DNA from: Pseudochelatococcus lubricantis
Lineage (GTDB): Bacteria; Pseudomonadota; Alphaproteobacteria; Rhizobiales; Beijerinckiaceae
NCBI RefSeq assembly: GCF_042432495.1
Contig: NZ_JBHLXC010000002.1
Location: 558,001 to 622,000, forward strand
DNA: 64,000 nt
Direction of reading: 5' to 3'
The position numbers and the translations under genes were made by a program. A model generated the notes under the pieces. That model made no database searches. It worked only from the letters and a program-made list of their open reading frames with translations, and was not told the origin of the DNA. Positions 1-7,052 of this stretch are shown piece by piece (the stretch's first letter is position 1; the number at the start of each line of letters is the position of its first letter).

Positions 1-195
1 GGCGGCGCGGCCGCCATTGGGGCGATGGCCGTCACGGCATTTGGTGTGCGAGCTGCACACGTCCCGACCGACGAGGAAATCGAGCGCATGACCGAGCAGC
101 TCTCTGCCGCCATGAAGGCAAGGCATGGCGGGAACTGGCGGTGGGCGATCATGCACAAGGAGCAGATCGTCATGGTTATTCGGGACTATCAATGA
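1..195 (+). CDS. 3' end of a small gene of unknown function
   Basis: Frame 1 is open from the first base to a TGA at 193-195, giving 64 residues without an N-terminus. The visible part is Ala/Gly-rich at first and then becomes a charged helical segment (PTDEEIERMTEQLSAAMKAR) followed by WRWAIMHKEQIVMVIRDYQ. I do not recognise the family. It lies on the same strand as the element genes that follow and is separated from the next one by a palindrome-rich gap. It is probably a small accessory protein of the same integrated element. The start lies outside the window. Confidence 0.5.
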   Translation, partial: GGAAAIGAMAVTAFGVRAAHVPTDEEIERMTEQLSAAMKARHGGNWRWAIMHKEQIVMVIRDYQ

Positions 196-201
196 CATCT
201 T

Positions 202-300
202 TTGCAGGCATGCACATGCTACCAATTGCAAGTTATCAAATGCATGCTTATAACTGCATCGTGATACATGCATTTGCAGTATTGTGCATGCCTGCAATTG
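202..300. promoter_or_regulatory. Palindrome-dense intergenic region (nested TGCA inverted repeats)
   Basis: A perfect 15-bp inverted repeat pairs 202-216 (TTGCAGGCATGCACA) with 283-297. Nested inside it is a 9-bp pair, AAATGCATG at 238-246 and CATGCATTT at 267-275, and an 8-bp pair, CAATTGCA at 223-230 and TGCAATTG at 293-300. Most of this roughly 100-bp gap is built from TGCA/ATGCAT palindromes. It sits just upstream of a likely DNA-binding protein gene, so an operator for that protein is the simplest reading. Confidence 0.55.
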
Positions 301-315
301 ATAGGAGATGGAAGC

Positions 316-900
316 ATGGTTGGATATGTTCAAGCGTCGGCGCGGGTTCCAGAGGAAGGGCGTCCCGTGCTGCTGGAGATCGCGGCGCAGATGCGGGCCG
401 ATCCGAGTTTCATCGAGAGGGCGGCGGTGTGGATAGCGGCGACCCGTGCAGGCGACGAGCTGGCGGACTGGCGGTCGGAGATCGAGCGGCGGCTGGAGGC
501 GCTGGAGCTTCAATCGTCCCAAGTTGGGACGATTGAAAGCAAGCAAGACGACACCACTGCCGGCCGGATTCCGGCCGGCAACGAAGGCGGCATCGCAGCT
601 GATCCGGTCGAGGGCGGCAGGCAGGCCGATATCGAAGACCTGCTGTCGCCGGTGCTGGACGATCCCGTCGAGCCTGCCGGCGCTGCCGTTGAGGCCGAGG
701 ATGCAGACTGGACGGCGAAGGCGGCGGCGATCACGACGACGACCGGCGAAGGGAAGGGCCGCAAGCTCACCGAAGCCGGTGCGGGGCTGTTCGCGGAGAT
801 GCTGGCCGCTGGCGTGCCCCTGCCGAGCATCGCCCGCACCGTTGGCATCAGCCCGCAGTCGGCGCACACGAGGGCGAAGAAGCTGGCGGCTGGAGGATAA
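316..900 (+). CDS. Putative DNA-binding protein with C-terminal helix-turn-helix
   Basis: A 194-residue protein. I chose ATG 316 because AGGAG lies at 303-307, eight bases upstream; an in-frame ATG at 268 lies inside the palindromic region. The N-terminal third is helical and acidic, the middle is low-complexity Ala/Glu/Asp, and the last 45 residues contain a likely helix-turn-helix (EMLAAGVPLPSIARTVGISP followed by a basic helix ending RAKKLAAGG). The C-terminal layout resembles resolvase-type or phage regulator HTH segments, but I cannot name the family. It may bind the palindromes immediately upstream (inference). It is the first complete gene of the putative integrated element. Confidence 0.6.
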   Translation: MVGYVQASARVPEEGRPVLLEIAAQMRADPSFIERAAVWIAATRAGDELADWRSEIERRLEALELQSSQVGTIESKQDDTTAGRIPAGNEGGIAADPVEGGRQADIEDLLSPVLDDPVEPAGAAVEAEDADWTAKAAAITTTTGEGKGRKLTEAGAGLFAEMLAAGVPLPSIARTVGISPQSAHTRAKKLAAGG

Positions 901-922
901 TTTTATAGACTCGTGAGAGTCG

Positions 923-952
923 TTGACAGCCCATATGAGTATATGACATAAA
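923..952 (+). promoter_or_regulatory. Sigma70-type promoter candidate
   Basis: A perfect -35 TTGACA at 923-928 is followed after 18 bp by CATAAA at 947-952 (four of six matches to the -10 consensus). Transcription would start near 959, giving a leader of about 17 nt before the ATG at 976. The surrounding DNA is more AT-rich than the genes on either side. Confidence 0.5.
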
Positions 953-975
953 GAGTGCATCGACAGGAGTTAGCG

Positions 976-1533
976 ATGCACAACAATTTCCGTTATCGGC
1001 AATTCCAAATCGGGGTTGCGTCCCAGGCGACAGGAGTGTCCGCCAAGACGATCACAAATTGGCTTGACCGCGGCCTGATCGTCGGGGGCGAGAACATTAT
1101 AGGCGTCGGCGGCCCTGGGCATCGCCGGCTGTTTTCATTTGGAAACATCATAGAGATCGGTATCGGCGGCGCTATCATCGACGCCGGCGCCGGTTCGGCT
1201 GCGGATGCTTTGAAGGCTGCGAACCGTTTCGCTCACGTCGGCTGGGACGCCGGAGAGGTTAACCCGGAGCGGGCCGTAGGGCTGCCCTTCGCGGAACGTG
1301 ACGGCACCACGTACATCGTCGTGGCAGGGGGGAATTCGGCCATTTTACCCGCCAATCCGCACCTGGACGTTGCCGAGGCCAGCAGGCGGCTGGGCGATGC
1401 CGATGGCTTCATCACGGTCAACGCAAGCGCCGTATTCGAGCGCGTGACGGCCTCGCTGCAATACATCACCGGTGACAACGCGTTCCATCCTCTGGCGATC
1501 TATGAAGCTGCTTACAGTGGAAACCGGGGATAA
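976..1533 (+). CDS. MerR-like helix-turn-helix regulator
   Basis: A 185-residue protein. ATG 976 is preferred over 955 because AGGAG lies at 965-969, six bases upstream. Residues about 8-60 fit a MerR-type winged helix: QIGVASQATGVSAKTITNWL as the recognition part, then a wing containing GPGHRRLFSF. The rest has no metal-binding cysteines and no coiled coil typical of classical MerR sensors. Such truncated MerR-like proteins are common regulators in alphaproteobacterial prophages and integrative elements. It has its own promoter candidate at 923-952. The ligand and target are unknown. Confidence 0.6.
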   Translation: MHNNFRYRQFQIGVASQATGVSAKTITNWLDRGLIVGGENIIGVGGPGHRRLFSFGNIIEIGIGGAIIDAGAGSAADALKAANRFAHVGWDAGEVNPERAVGLPFAERDGTTYIVVAGGNSAILPANPHLDVAEASRRLGDADGFITVNASAVFERVTASLQYITGDNAFHPLAIYEAAYSGNRG

Positions 1534-1652
1534 CAGGGGTACCGCATGTAGCGCCCCTTTCGCAGCCGCATCCTACATATGGTAAACAAATAGAACAAAA
1601 ATAAAACACCGGGGTGACTGCATGGCGCGTATCTACGAAAAAGGAAGAACGG

Positions 1653-1889
1653 ATGTCCGATGTTGTTTTCAAGAAAAAGCGCCTCACGCGTAAGGAGGCG
1701 TCGATCTATTTTCGGGAGCGGTGGGATATTCAGTTGAAGCCGAGCACGCTGGCGAAGAAGCATAGCGAGGGAACAGGGCCGAAACTGCATAAAGCCGGCA
1801 AAAGCGTGCTGTATCCGGTTGATGAACTGGACGCATTCGCAACACAATACTTAGGAGAGCTTATCGAGAATAGTTCGCAGGAAAAGTAA
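1653..1889 (+). CDS. Small AlpA/excisionase-like DNA-binding protein
   Basis: A 78-residue basic protein. The chosen ATG at 1653 has AAGGAAG at 1641-1647; a GTG at 1614 would add 13 residues and has no better ribosome site. The motif RLTRKEASIYFRERW, the basic loop SEGTGPKLHKAGKSVLYPVD and the aromatic end DELDAFATQYL fit the excisionase/AlpA-like winged helix (HTH_17 type). Proteins of this kind act as excision directionality factors or regulators in integrated elements. It ends at a terminator-like hairpin. Function is assigned by fold and context only. Confidence 0.6.
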   Translation: MSDVVFKKKRLTRKEASIYFRERWDIQLKPSTLAKKHSEGTGPKLHKAGKSVLYPVDELDAFATQYLGELIENSSQEK

Positions 1890-1928
1890 AACCCGGCAAT
1901 GCGCCAACATTAGCCGGGTTGTTGTTCT
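1890..1928 (+). terminator. Hairpin terminator candidate
   Basis: AACCCGGC at 1890-1897 pairs with GCCGGGTT at 1913-1920 around a 15-nt loop, followed by GTTGTTCT. The stem begins right after the stop codon of the AlpA-like gene. The T-tract is weak, so it may only attenuate transcription before the Toprim gene. Confidence 0.5.
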
Positions 1929-1944
1929 AAGGAGAACAAATTTT

Positions 1945-2886
1945 ATGCACTATCCGTATAGCAAACCTGCCCGTTCCGGGCAAGCATTTTCCGCGCACGA
2001 TATCGCGCGGGCGTTGGGCGGGGAGGCGCGGGGCAATAACGCCGTTGTCCCTGGCCCAGGCCATAGCAGGAAGGACCGATCGCTGTCCGTCACGATTAGC
2101 GCCAGCGATCCAGACGGCTTCGTCGTAAAGAGCCATTGCAACGACGACTGGCGCGAGTGCCGTGACTACGTTCGCGCTGCGCTCGGGTTGACGCCGTGGA
2201 GACCGGGGCAGGGCCGCGAAGATGAGAGGCCACGGGAGCGGCGGAGACCAGTTCCTTCCCCGGAGCCGAATCGAAATCAGAAGCGGGCGCTCGACATCTG
2301 GTCAGAAGCCATTCCGATCCGGGGCACCTTGGCGGCCTCCTATTTGCGCAGCCGCGCCGTCGTTCTTGACGACGACGATCTTGCGCATGGGGCGCTGCGC
2401 TTCCATCCGTCTGTCTTCACGTCCGGCGGCGACAGGCACCCGGCAATGATTGCGCTCTACCGCGACATTTTCACGGATGCGCCGGCTGCGATCCAGAAGA
2501 CCTATCTGTCGCCGCTCGCGGAGAAGATCGACCGTGAAATGTTCGGGCCAGTGAAGGGTGCGGCGATCAAGCTGGACCCTGACGCCGAGGTGACGGGCGG
2601 CATTACCGTCGCGGAGGGGTGCGAAACGGCGCTGAGCGGGCGCGTCCTTGGACATCGGCCCGCGTGGGCGCTGGGTAGCGCGGGGATGCTGGGGGCGTTC
2701 CCGGTGCTCCACGAGGCCATCGAGGCGATCACGATCCTGGGTGAGACAGACGACAACGGCGCGAACGCCAAAGCGTGCGACGAACTGGCTGATCGCTGGC
2801 TGGCGGCGGGGCGGGAGGTTGTCGAGGAAGTTCCCAACATTCGCGGCGACATGAACGACGTGCTGAAGGGGGCGGCAAAATGGTGA
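1945..2886 (+). CDS. Toprim-domain primase-like protein
   Basis: A 313-residue protein with AAGGAG about ten bases before the ATG. The N-terminal 80 residues resemble the primase zinc-finger region of phage and plasmid primases (PGPGHSRKDRSLSV, then SHCNDDWRECRDYV), but only two cysteines remain, so metal binding is doubtful. Residues about 215-300 form a Toprim domain: TVAEGCETAL with the acidic residue E224, and the second acidic motif GETDDNG at 266-272. The stop overlaps the next gene by 7 nt, so the two proteins are translationally coupled. The likely role is primer synthesis or initiation for the element's own replication (inference from family and context). Confidence 0.75.
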   Translation: MHYPYSKPARSGQAFSAHDIARALGGEARGNNAVVPGPGHSRKDRSLSVTISASDPDGFVVKSHCNDDWRECRDYVRAALGLTPWRPGQGREDERPRERRRPVPSPEPNRNQKRALDIWSEAIPIRGTLAASYLRSRAVVLDDDDLAHGALRFHPSVFTSGGDRHPAMIALYRDIFTDAPAAIQKTYLSPLAEKIDREMFGPVKGAAIKLDPDAEVTGGITVAEGCETALSGRVLGHRPAWALGSAGMLGAFPVLHEAIEAITILGETDDNGANAKACDELADRWLAAGREVVEEVPNIRGDMNDVLKGAAKW

Positions 2887-4394
2887 CAATCGACCTAGAG
2901 AAAGCCAAAGCCTCCTACACGCATAGGAAGCGGGAACTGCCGTCGACCGCGCTGCCGCTGCTGCCCGAAGTCCCGGACCCGGCTCCGTTCCCTATGGAGG
3001 CGCTGGGGCCGTTGCAGGCGGCTGCTGAGGCTATAGCACGTAAGGTTCAGGTTCCGCATGCAATGGCGGCGAACAGCGTGCTGGCGGCTGCCGCGCTGGC
3101 TGCACAGGCGCATGCCGACGTTGACATCCCGGACGAGCGGCCGAAGCCGCTATCGCTGTTCTTCATCACCGTCGCGGAATCTGGCGACCGCAAAAGCGGC
3201 GCGGATCACGAGGCGCTTGCCGGCATCAACGACTTTGAAGCCGATCTGCGCACCGAGCACAAAAATGAAAAGATGGGCGCGGACGCGCGCCGTGAGGCAT
3301 GGGCAGCTGCACGGCGGAAAATCATCGGTGACAAGAAAAAAGATGCGGCCGCTATGACAGCGGAGCTGATGGCGCTGGGGCCGGAGCCAGACGAGCCGCT
3401 GGATCCGTTCGTCGTCGCGTCCGATGTGAGCATCGACGGGCTGATAAAGAACATGCCGCGCTATCACGCGAGCCTCGGACTGTTCGGCGACGAAGGAGCT
3501 GTTTTTTTCGGCGGATACTCCATGTCGAAGGACCATGCGGGGCGATCCGGCGGGTTGTTGTCGAAGGCATGGGATGGAGCGGCGCTGAAGCGAATCAGGG
3601 CGGACAAGGACGAGCGCACTACCATCGCGTCCGGCCGCCGCCTTTCGTGTCACCTCATGGCGCAGCCGGCGGCCACGTTGGCCTTCATCAACAACCCTAC
3701 GCTGCGAGATCAAGGGCTAACGGCGCGGTTCCTGATCGCCTACCCTCGCTCCCTGGCCGGCACCCGAATGCGGCAGGAACCTCTACAGGATGATCTGGCG
3801 GCGATCGGCAGTTTGCGGATAAGGCTGCGGCGGATGATGGAGGCCGGCTGGCCGCTCGCGGAGGGTGCGCGTAACCAGCTGGCGCCGCCGGCGCTACGGA
3901 TGAGCGACCAGGCGAAATCGGCGTGGGAGACCTTTTCCAACGAGATCGAGCGCGAGCTGGATGATGGCGGCGGGCTGCGACCGATCAAGCCGCTGGTGTG
4001 CAAGGCGGCGGAGATGGCTGCACGCTTGGCCGGGGTACTGACCGTGTACGATGCATTCGTGTCGCAAGCCGGCGACCTCGGGAGCATCGAGATCAGCGCG
4101 GCGATGATGGAGAAGGCCATAACCATCCTGCATTGGTACATCGACGAGGCATTGCGGCTGCTGGGCGAGAGCGTCGCGGACGAGAATATCAAGAAGGCCG
4201 CCGAGCTGAGCCAGTGGGCGCTGAAGCGGGGGGCGTTCAACATCCGTGACGTGATGCGCTCGGGGCCTGCGAGCTGTCGCGGCTCAAAGGAGTTGGCGGA
4301 CAAGCTGTCGAAAATCCTGATCGATCACGGGCATATCGAGGAATGTCCCGACCGGAAGGGCTTCTATCGGAAGGCCAGTGCGACAGCGGATTAA
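2880..4394 (+). CDS. DUF3987 family protein (primase/helicase-associated)
   Basis: A 504-residue protein starting inside the Toprim gene (ATGGTGA overlap at 2880-2886). It has the DUF3987 layout: an N-terminal segment around IARKVQVPHAMAANSVLAAA, a degenerate P-loop (AESGDRKSGADH, residues 99-110), a Walker-B-like LFGDEGAVFFGG about 100 residues later, and SRRL/QPAATLAFI-type segments after that. DUF3987 proteins are usually paired with Toprim primases in phages, satellites and integrative elements and resemble inactive or specialised helicases. The C-terminal 60 residues look like a winged helix. The gene runs directly into the TGTCGCA repeat array. Confidence 0.8.
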   Translation: MVTIDLEKAKASYTHRKRELPSTALPLLPEVPDPAPFPMEALGPLQAAAEAIARKVQVPHAMAANSVLAAAALAAQAHADVDIPDERPKPLSLFFITVAESGDRKSGADHEALAGINDFEADLRTEHKNEKMGADARREAWAAARRKIIGDKKKDAAAMTAELMALGPEPDEPLDPFVVASDVSIDGLIKNMPRYHASLGLFGDEGAVFFGGYSMSKDHAGRSGGLLSKAWDGAALKRIRADKDERTTIASGRRLSCHLMAQPAATLAFINNPTLRDQGLTARFLIAYPRSLAGTRMRQEPLQDDLAAIGSLRIRLRRMMEAGWPLAEGARNQLAPPALRMSDQAKSAWETFSNEIERELDDGGGLRPIKPLVCKAAEMAARLAGVLTVYDAFVSQAGDLGSIEISAAMMEKAITILHWYIDEALRLLGESVADENIKKAAELSQWALKRGAFNIRDVMRSGPASCRGSKELADKLSKILIDHGHIEECPDRKGFYRKASATAD

Positions 4395-4556
4395 TGCTGC
4401 GACAGGAAAACCGTTATTTTTCAATGCTCAAAGAAAAGTGTCGCAAGCTGTCGCAAATCAAATTGCGACAGTTTTTTCTTTTTATATCAGCGTGTTATGC
4501 CATTTGTCGCAATGTCGCAGGGTTTTAAGCTCGCGCTATCTGTCGCAAGTGTCGCT
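4379..4556. repeat. Iteron-like TGTCGCA array
   Basis: The heptamer TGTCGCA occurs eight times in 178 bp. Forward copies are at 4439, 4449, 4505, 4513 and 4541. Inverted copies (TGCGACA) are at 4379, 4398 and 4464. A ninth copy, TGTCGCT, lies at 4550 with one mismatch. Neighbouring forward copies are 8-10 bp apart, close to one helical turn. The array lies directly after the replication-type genes and before an AT-rich stretch, the arrangement expected of an iteron origin or of a site bound by an element-encoded initiator. Confidence 0.7.
4448..4480 (+). terminator. Rho-independent terminator after the DUF3987 gene
   Basis: CTGTCGCAA at 4448-4456 pairs perfectly with TTGCGACAG at 4463-4471 around a 6-nt loop and is followed by TTTTTTCTTTTT. 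Both arms are copies of the repeat described at 4379-4556, so the same sequence could serve as a terminator and as a protein-binding dyad. Confidence 0.75.
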
Positions 4557-4563
4557 TAAGTCC

Positions 4564-4613
4564 AATTTTAAATAATAATACATATTATTTATGTATATTA
4601 ATTATATATACAA
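4564..4613. other. AT-rich stretch, possible DNA-unwinding element or attachment-site arm
   Basis: About 50 bp consist almost only of A and T (AATTTTAAATAATAATACAT and onward to TATATATAC), in sharp contrast to the GC-rich genes around it. It directly follows the TGTCGCA array and lies 100 bp from tRNA-His. I see no open reading frame here. It would suit duplex opening or IHF/integrase bending. Confidence 0.5.
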
Positions 4614-4648
4614 CCGAGAATGCGAAATAGGCCCTTTCTTCACGGCTT

Positions 4649-4670
4649 GCTGACATGGCGCTGACACGGC
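4649..4670. repeat. Tandem 11-bp direct repeat near tRNA-His
   Basis: GCTGACATGGC at 4649-4659 is followed immediately by GCTGACACGGC at 4660-4670. Short direct repeats 50-100 bp from a tRNA 3' end are typical of arm-type integrase or excisionase sites. I infer that role here; no integrase gene is visible. Confidence 0.4.
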
Positions 4671-4714
4671 AAGAGGTGAGGCATTTAACGTATCAGCTAA
4701 GTGATTGATTTGAA

Positions 4715-4791
4715 TGGTACAGCTGGCCCGGTTCGAACGGGCGACCTCTTGATCCACAATCAAGCGCTCTAACCAACTGAGCTACAGCTGC
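4715..4791 (-). tRNA. tRNA-His (GTG anticodon)
   Basis: Full cloverleaf on the minus strand, 77 nt with encoded CCA (plus-strand TGGT at 4715-4718). The anticodon loop reads TTGATTGTGGATCAA with anticodon GTG; the T-arm is GCCCGTTCGAACCGGGC. The acceptor stem starts GCAGCTG and ends CAGCTGT, so position 1 is G paired with U72, the discriminator is A73, and the base at -1 is not G. This matches the atypical alphaproteobacterial tRNA-His rather than the usual G-1:C73 form. The 3' end faces the putative integrated element to the left. Confidence 0.95.
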
Positions 4792-5040
4792 ACGGTGCTG
4801 CCGGAGGCAGGTCTTCTACCGTCAGAACGGTATTGCATCCCGCAAACGGAAACCGCAGCGGCCCGTTTGGAGAATCAGACGCCACTACATAGCGGCTTCG
4901 CGCGATTGATGCAAGAACCGCGACACATTGTCGGCGCATCGAGTCCACAGGGGTCTCGTGAGGGAACGGCAGACGGGCGTCCGTGAATGCCCGTCGCGTC
5001 TCAAATGCCGCATGGCGGCCCGGGAAGCCGGGCGCCGCGA
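4792..5040. other. Intergenic region between tRNA-His and the first phasin
   Basis: This 249-bp stretch should contain the tRNA-His promoter and the 3' untranslated region of the phasin gene. I see no convincing open reading frame or repeat; the in-frame stretch at 4795-4986 has neither coding bias nor a ribosome site. Confidence 0.4.
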
Positions 5041-6267
5041 TCAGGACCGGTCGTTGGACTTGGACTGCCGCGCCTGGACCTGGCTGAAGGCCTCGCTCAG
5101 CAGCCGGTTAGACGTCTGCGCGATATCCTTCAACTGGCTCGACGTGGACTCAAACTGGCGACGCAGTTCCCGCGTCTGCAGCTCCACAGCCTCGGCGAGC
5201 GAACTGACAGTCAGGAGCTGGCGCCAGAGGTCGAGCGTGCCGTCCGTTTGGCTGCGCACGAGATCGAACATCTTGCTGTTCAGTTCCGTGACGCCGCGCG
5301 AGGCGAGCGAGACGCCGGTCGAGAAATTCTTCGTCCACAGCTCGCTCTGCTCATGCAGACTGCTGTAGCCCTGGCGCGCGTAGCGCAGGCCGACCTGCGT
5401 CGTGGTCGAAACAGCGGTGATGGTGGCGGGGGCAGCCTGTGCGACCGCGCTTTCCACGACGGACGCCGGCGTCGTTTCCGCAGCCGCCGGCGCTGCGGCG
5501 GGCTGCACGTCCGGTGCCGCCGGAGCGACCGTTGCCGTCACGACCGGAGCCTCCTCCTTGGGGGCAACCGGCGCCGCAGGGGTGCGCGGAGGCGCGAGCG
5601 GCTTGTCGAACAGTCCTGGAGCAGCAGGCGCCGCGCTCGCAGCCGGTGCGGCGACCTTGCGGGGGGCAGGCTGCTCGGCGGGTTCGGCTGGCTGGGACGG
5701 CTTGGCGGCCTCAGCAGTTTCAGCTGGCTTGGCGGGCTCGACCGGCGTTGCCGTCTCTACGGGCTTTGCAGCCTCGACAGGCTTTGCGACCTCGACAGGC
5801 TTTGCGACCTCGACAGGCTTTGCGACCTCGGCGGGCTTGGCGGTCTCAACAGGCTTCGCAGCCTCGATGGTCTCGACAGGCTTGGCGGCTTCAGCGGGCT
5901 TCACCGCCTCAGGCTGGGCCGGCGCGGATTTGGCGGGCTCCGGCTTGGTTTCGGTCGCCGGGCTGTCTGCCTTGGCGGGGGCTTCCTTGGCAGGAGCTTC
6001 AGCGGGCTTTACGGCTGCAGCCGGGGCGGCCTTGACGGACGGAGAAGGCGTGGCCACGGGAGCGGTGGCCTGTCTGGGGGCCGGGGCAGCAGCGGGAGCC
6101 GATGCTGCTTGGGGAGCCGATGCTGCCTGCGTCTTGTCTGCGGCGGTGGCGGCGGGCTGCGCAGTCGTATCCGTAACGCTCACGTCCTCGGCCGTCGTCG
6201 TGCTTTTCGCGGAAGTTGTCCTTCTTCTTCCGCCTGCCGGAGTGCCGGTTACCTTACGTGTCGTCAT
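5041..6267 (-). CDS. Phasin-family protein with long Ala/Pro/Lys-rich N-terminal region
   Basis: A 408-residue protein. The first 280 residues are low complexity, rich in Ala, Pro, Lys and Glu, with a run of near-identical AKPVEV/AKPVET pentads to heptads around residues 120-185. The last 125 residues are the phasin domain: amphipathic helices such as SSLHEQSELWTKNFSTGVSL and TREL RRQFESTSSQLKDI. Phasins coat polyhydroxyalkanoate granules. The tail resembles PhaF/histone-like phasins that bind DNA, but here the repeats lie at the N-terminus and mix K with E, so DNA binding is uncertain. A CTGC-N3-GCAG box lies 130 bp upstream. A second phasin gene follows. Confidence 0.75.
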   Translation of the reverse strand: MTTRKVTGTPAGGRRRTTSAKSTTTAEDVSVTDTTAQPAATAADKTQAASAPQAASAPAAAPAPRQATAPVATPSPSVKAAPAAAVKPAEAPAKEAPAKADSPATETKPEPAKSAPAQPEAVKPAEAAKPVETIEAAKPVETAKPAEVAKPVEVAKPVEVAKPVEAAKPVETATPVEPAKPAETAEAAKPSQPAEPAEQPAPRKVAAPAASAAPAAPGLFDKPLAPPRTPAAPVAPKEEAPVVTATVAPAAPDVQPAAAPAAAETTPASVVESAVAQAAPATITAVSTTTQVGLRYARQGYSSLHEQSELWTKNFSTGVSLASRGVTELNSKMFDLVRSQTDGTLDLWRQLLTVSSLAEAVELQTRELRRQFESTSSQLKDIAQTSNRLLSEAFSQVQARQSKSNDRS

Positions 6268-6396
6268 GGAAATTCTGCTCCGTCTCTATATCACTGGACC
6301 TGATACCCGAACTGTTCTCGCCTGAACGGACGCCTGTACTGCCGGAAACCGCGCCACGTATCATGCCAGTCAGCGGTAGCATCGGACAAGGGGCTG

Positions 6397-6407
6397 CTGC
6401 GGCGCAG
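6397..6407. promoter_or_regulatory. PhaR-type box upstream of the large phasin
   Basis: CTGCGGCGCAG is a perfect CTGC-N3-GCAG palindrome, the form reported for PhaR binding in Rhodobacter. It lies 130 bp upstream of the start codon at 6267. The same pattern occurs before the neighbouring phasin. Confidence 0.5.
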
Positions 6408-6501
6408 TAAGGTCGCGGCCGGGACAGTCGCCCCGCGCCGCAGTGCAATCCGGCATCACGTCGGGCAACCGGCCGCATGGTTGCGGCCGGTCTCGCGTAT
6501 G

Positions 6502-6969
6502 TCACGCGCCGGTCTTGGTCGCGTCCTTGGCGGCCTGCGCGGCTTCCTTGGCGGCTTCGGTCGCGTTCTGGGTGGCTTCCTTCACAGCGTTCTGGACCTG
6601 CTGCGTGGCTTCCGTGGCGGTCTTCTGCACGGTGGCGCCGAAGTCGCGGGCCTGCTCCTGAAGCGCAGCGAACTGGTTCTTCAGGTACTCGCTCTGGAAC
6701 TGCGTCACTTCACGCAGGTCCTTGGCGCGGACGAGCTTCTCGGCGAGGTCGAAGGCAGCAGCGATGTTGCTCTCGGCGTAGGAAAGCGTGCGGCGGGCGA
6801 CTTCGTGCGAGTTGAAGGGGACAGCCGTCGTCTGGTTCTCAAAGGTGGCGATCGCCTTGTGGGCAGCGCCGAGGAAGCCATCAAACGCCTTGCGGGCCTG
6901 GTCGACGCTCTTCTCAGCGAACTCACGCAGCTCGGCGGGGATCTCGTAGGTCGGGAGGTTGTTGCTCAT
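6502..6969 (-). CDS. Phasin (PHA granule-associated protein)
   Basis: A 155-residue protein, start ATG 6969 with AAGGAG seven bases upstream. It is a typical short phasin: an N-terminal PTYEIPAELREFAEKSVDQA segment, the central FDGFLGAAHKAIATFE helix and AFDLAEKLVRAKDLREV, and an Ala/Thr-rich heptad C-terminus (TEATQQVQNAVKEATQNATE). It should coat the surface of polyhydroxyalkanoate granules and limit their coalescence. A 15-bp palindrome with the PhaR-type core lies 69 bp upstream. It has its own promoter region and sits just upstream of the larger phasin on the same strand. Confidence 0.9.
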   Translation of the reverse strand: MSNNLPTYEIPAELREFAEKSVDQARKAFDGFLGAAHKAIATFENQTTAVPFNSHEVARRTLSYAESNIAAAFDLAEKLVRAKDLREVTQFQSEYLKNQFAALQEQARDFGATVQKTATEATQQVQNAVKEATQNATEAAKEAAQAAKDATKTGA

Positions 6970-7037
6970 CGTAATCTCCTTGGAAACGCTGGACGAAAGG
7001 GACATACACTGACGGATTGTGCACTGCAATGCATATA

Positions 7038-7052
7038 TGCTGCATCGCAGCA
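7038..7052. promoter_or_regulatory. PhaR-type operator upstream of the short phasin
   Basis: TGCTGCATCGCAGCA is a perfect 6-3-6 palindrome containing CTGC-N3-GCAG, with further TGCA half-sites on each side (7021-7060). Phasin genes are the best-known targets of the PhaR repressor, which leaves DNA when PHA is present. The position just upstream of the phasin leader suits repression. Confidence 0.6.

Noticed and set aside
4379..4556. CRISPR array
   Set aside because: The repeat unit is only 7 bp, occurs in both orientations and has no equal-length spacers.
4987..6303. Plus-strand open frame opposite the large phasin
   Set aside because: Low-complexity Arg/Gly-rich shadow of the Ala/Pro-rich gene; no start signal.
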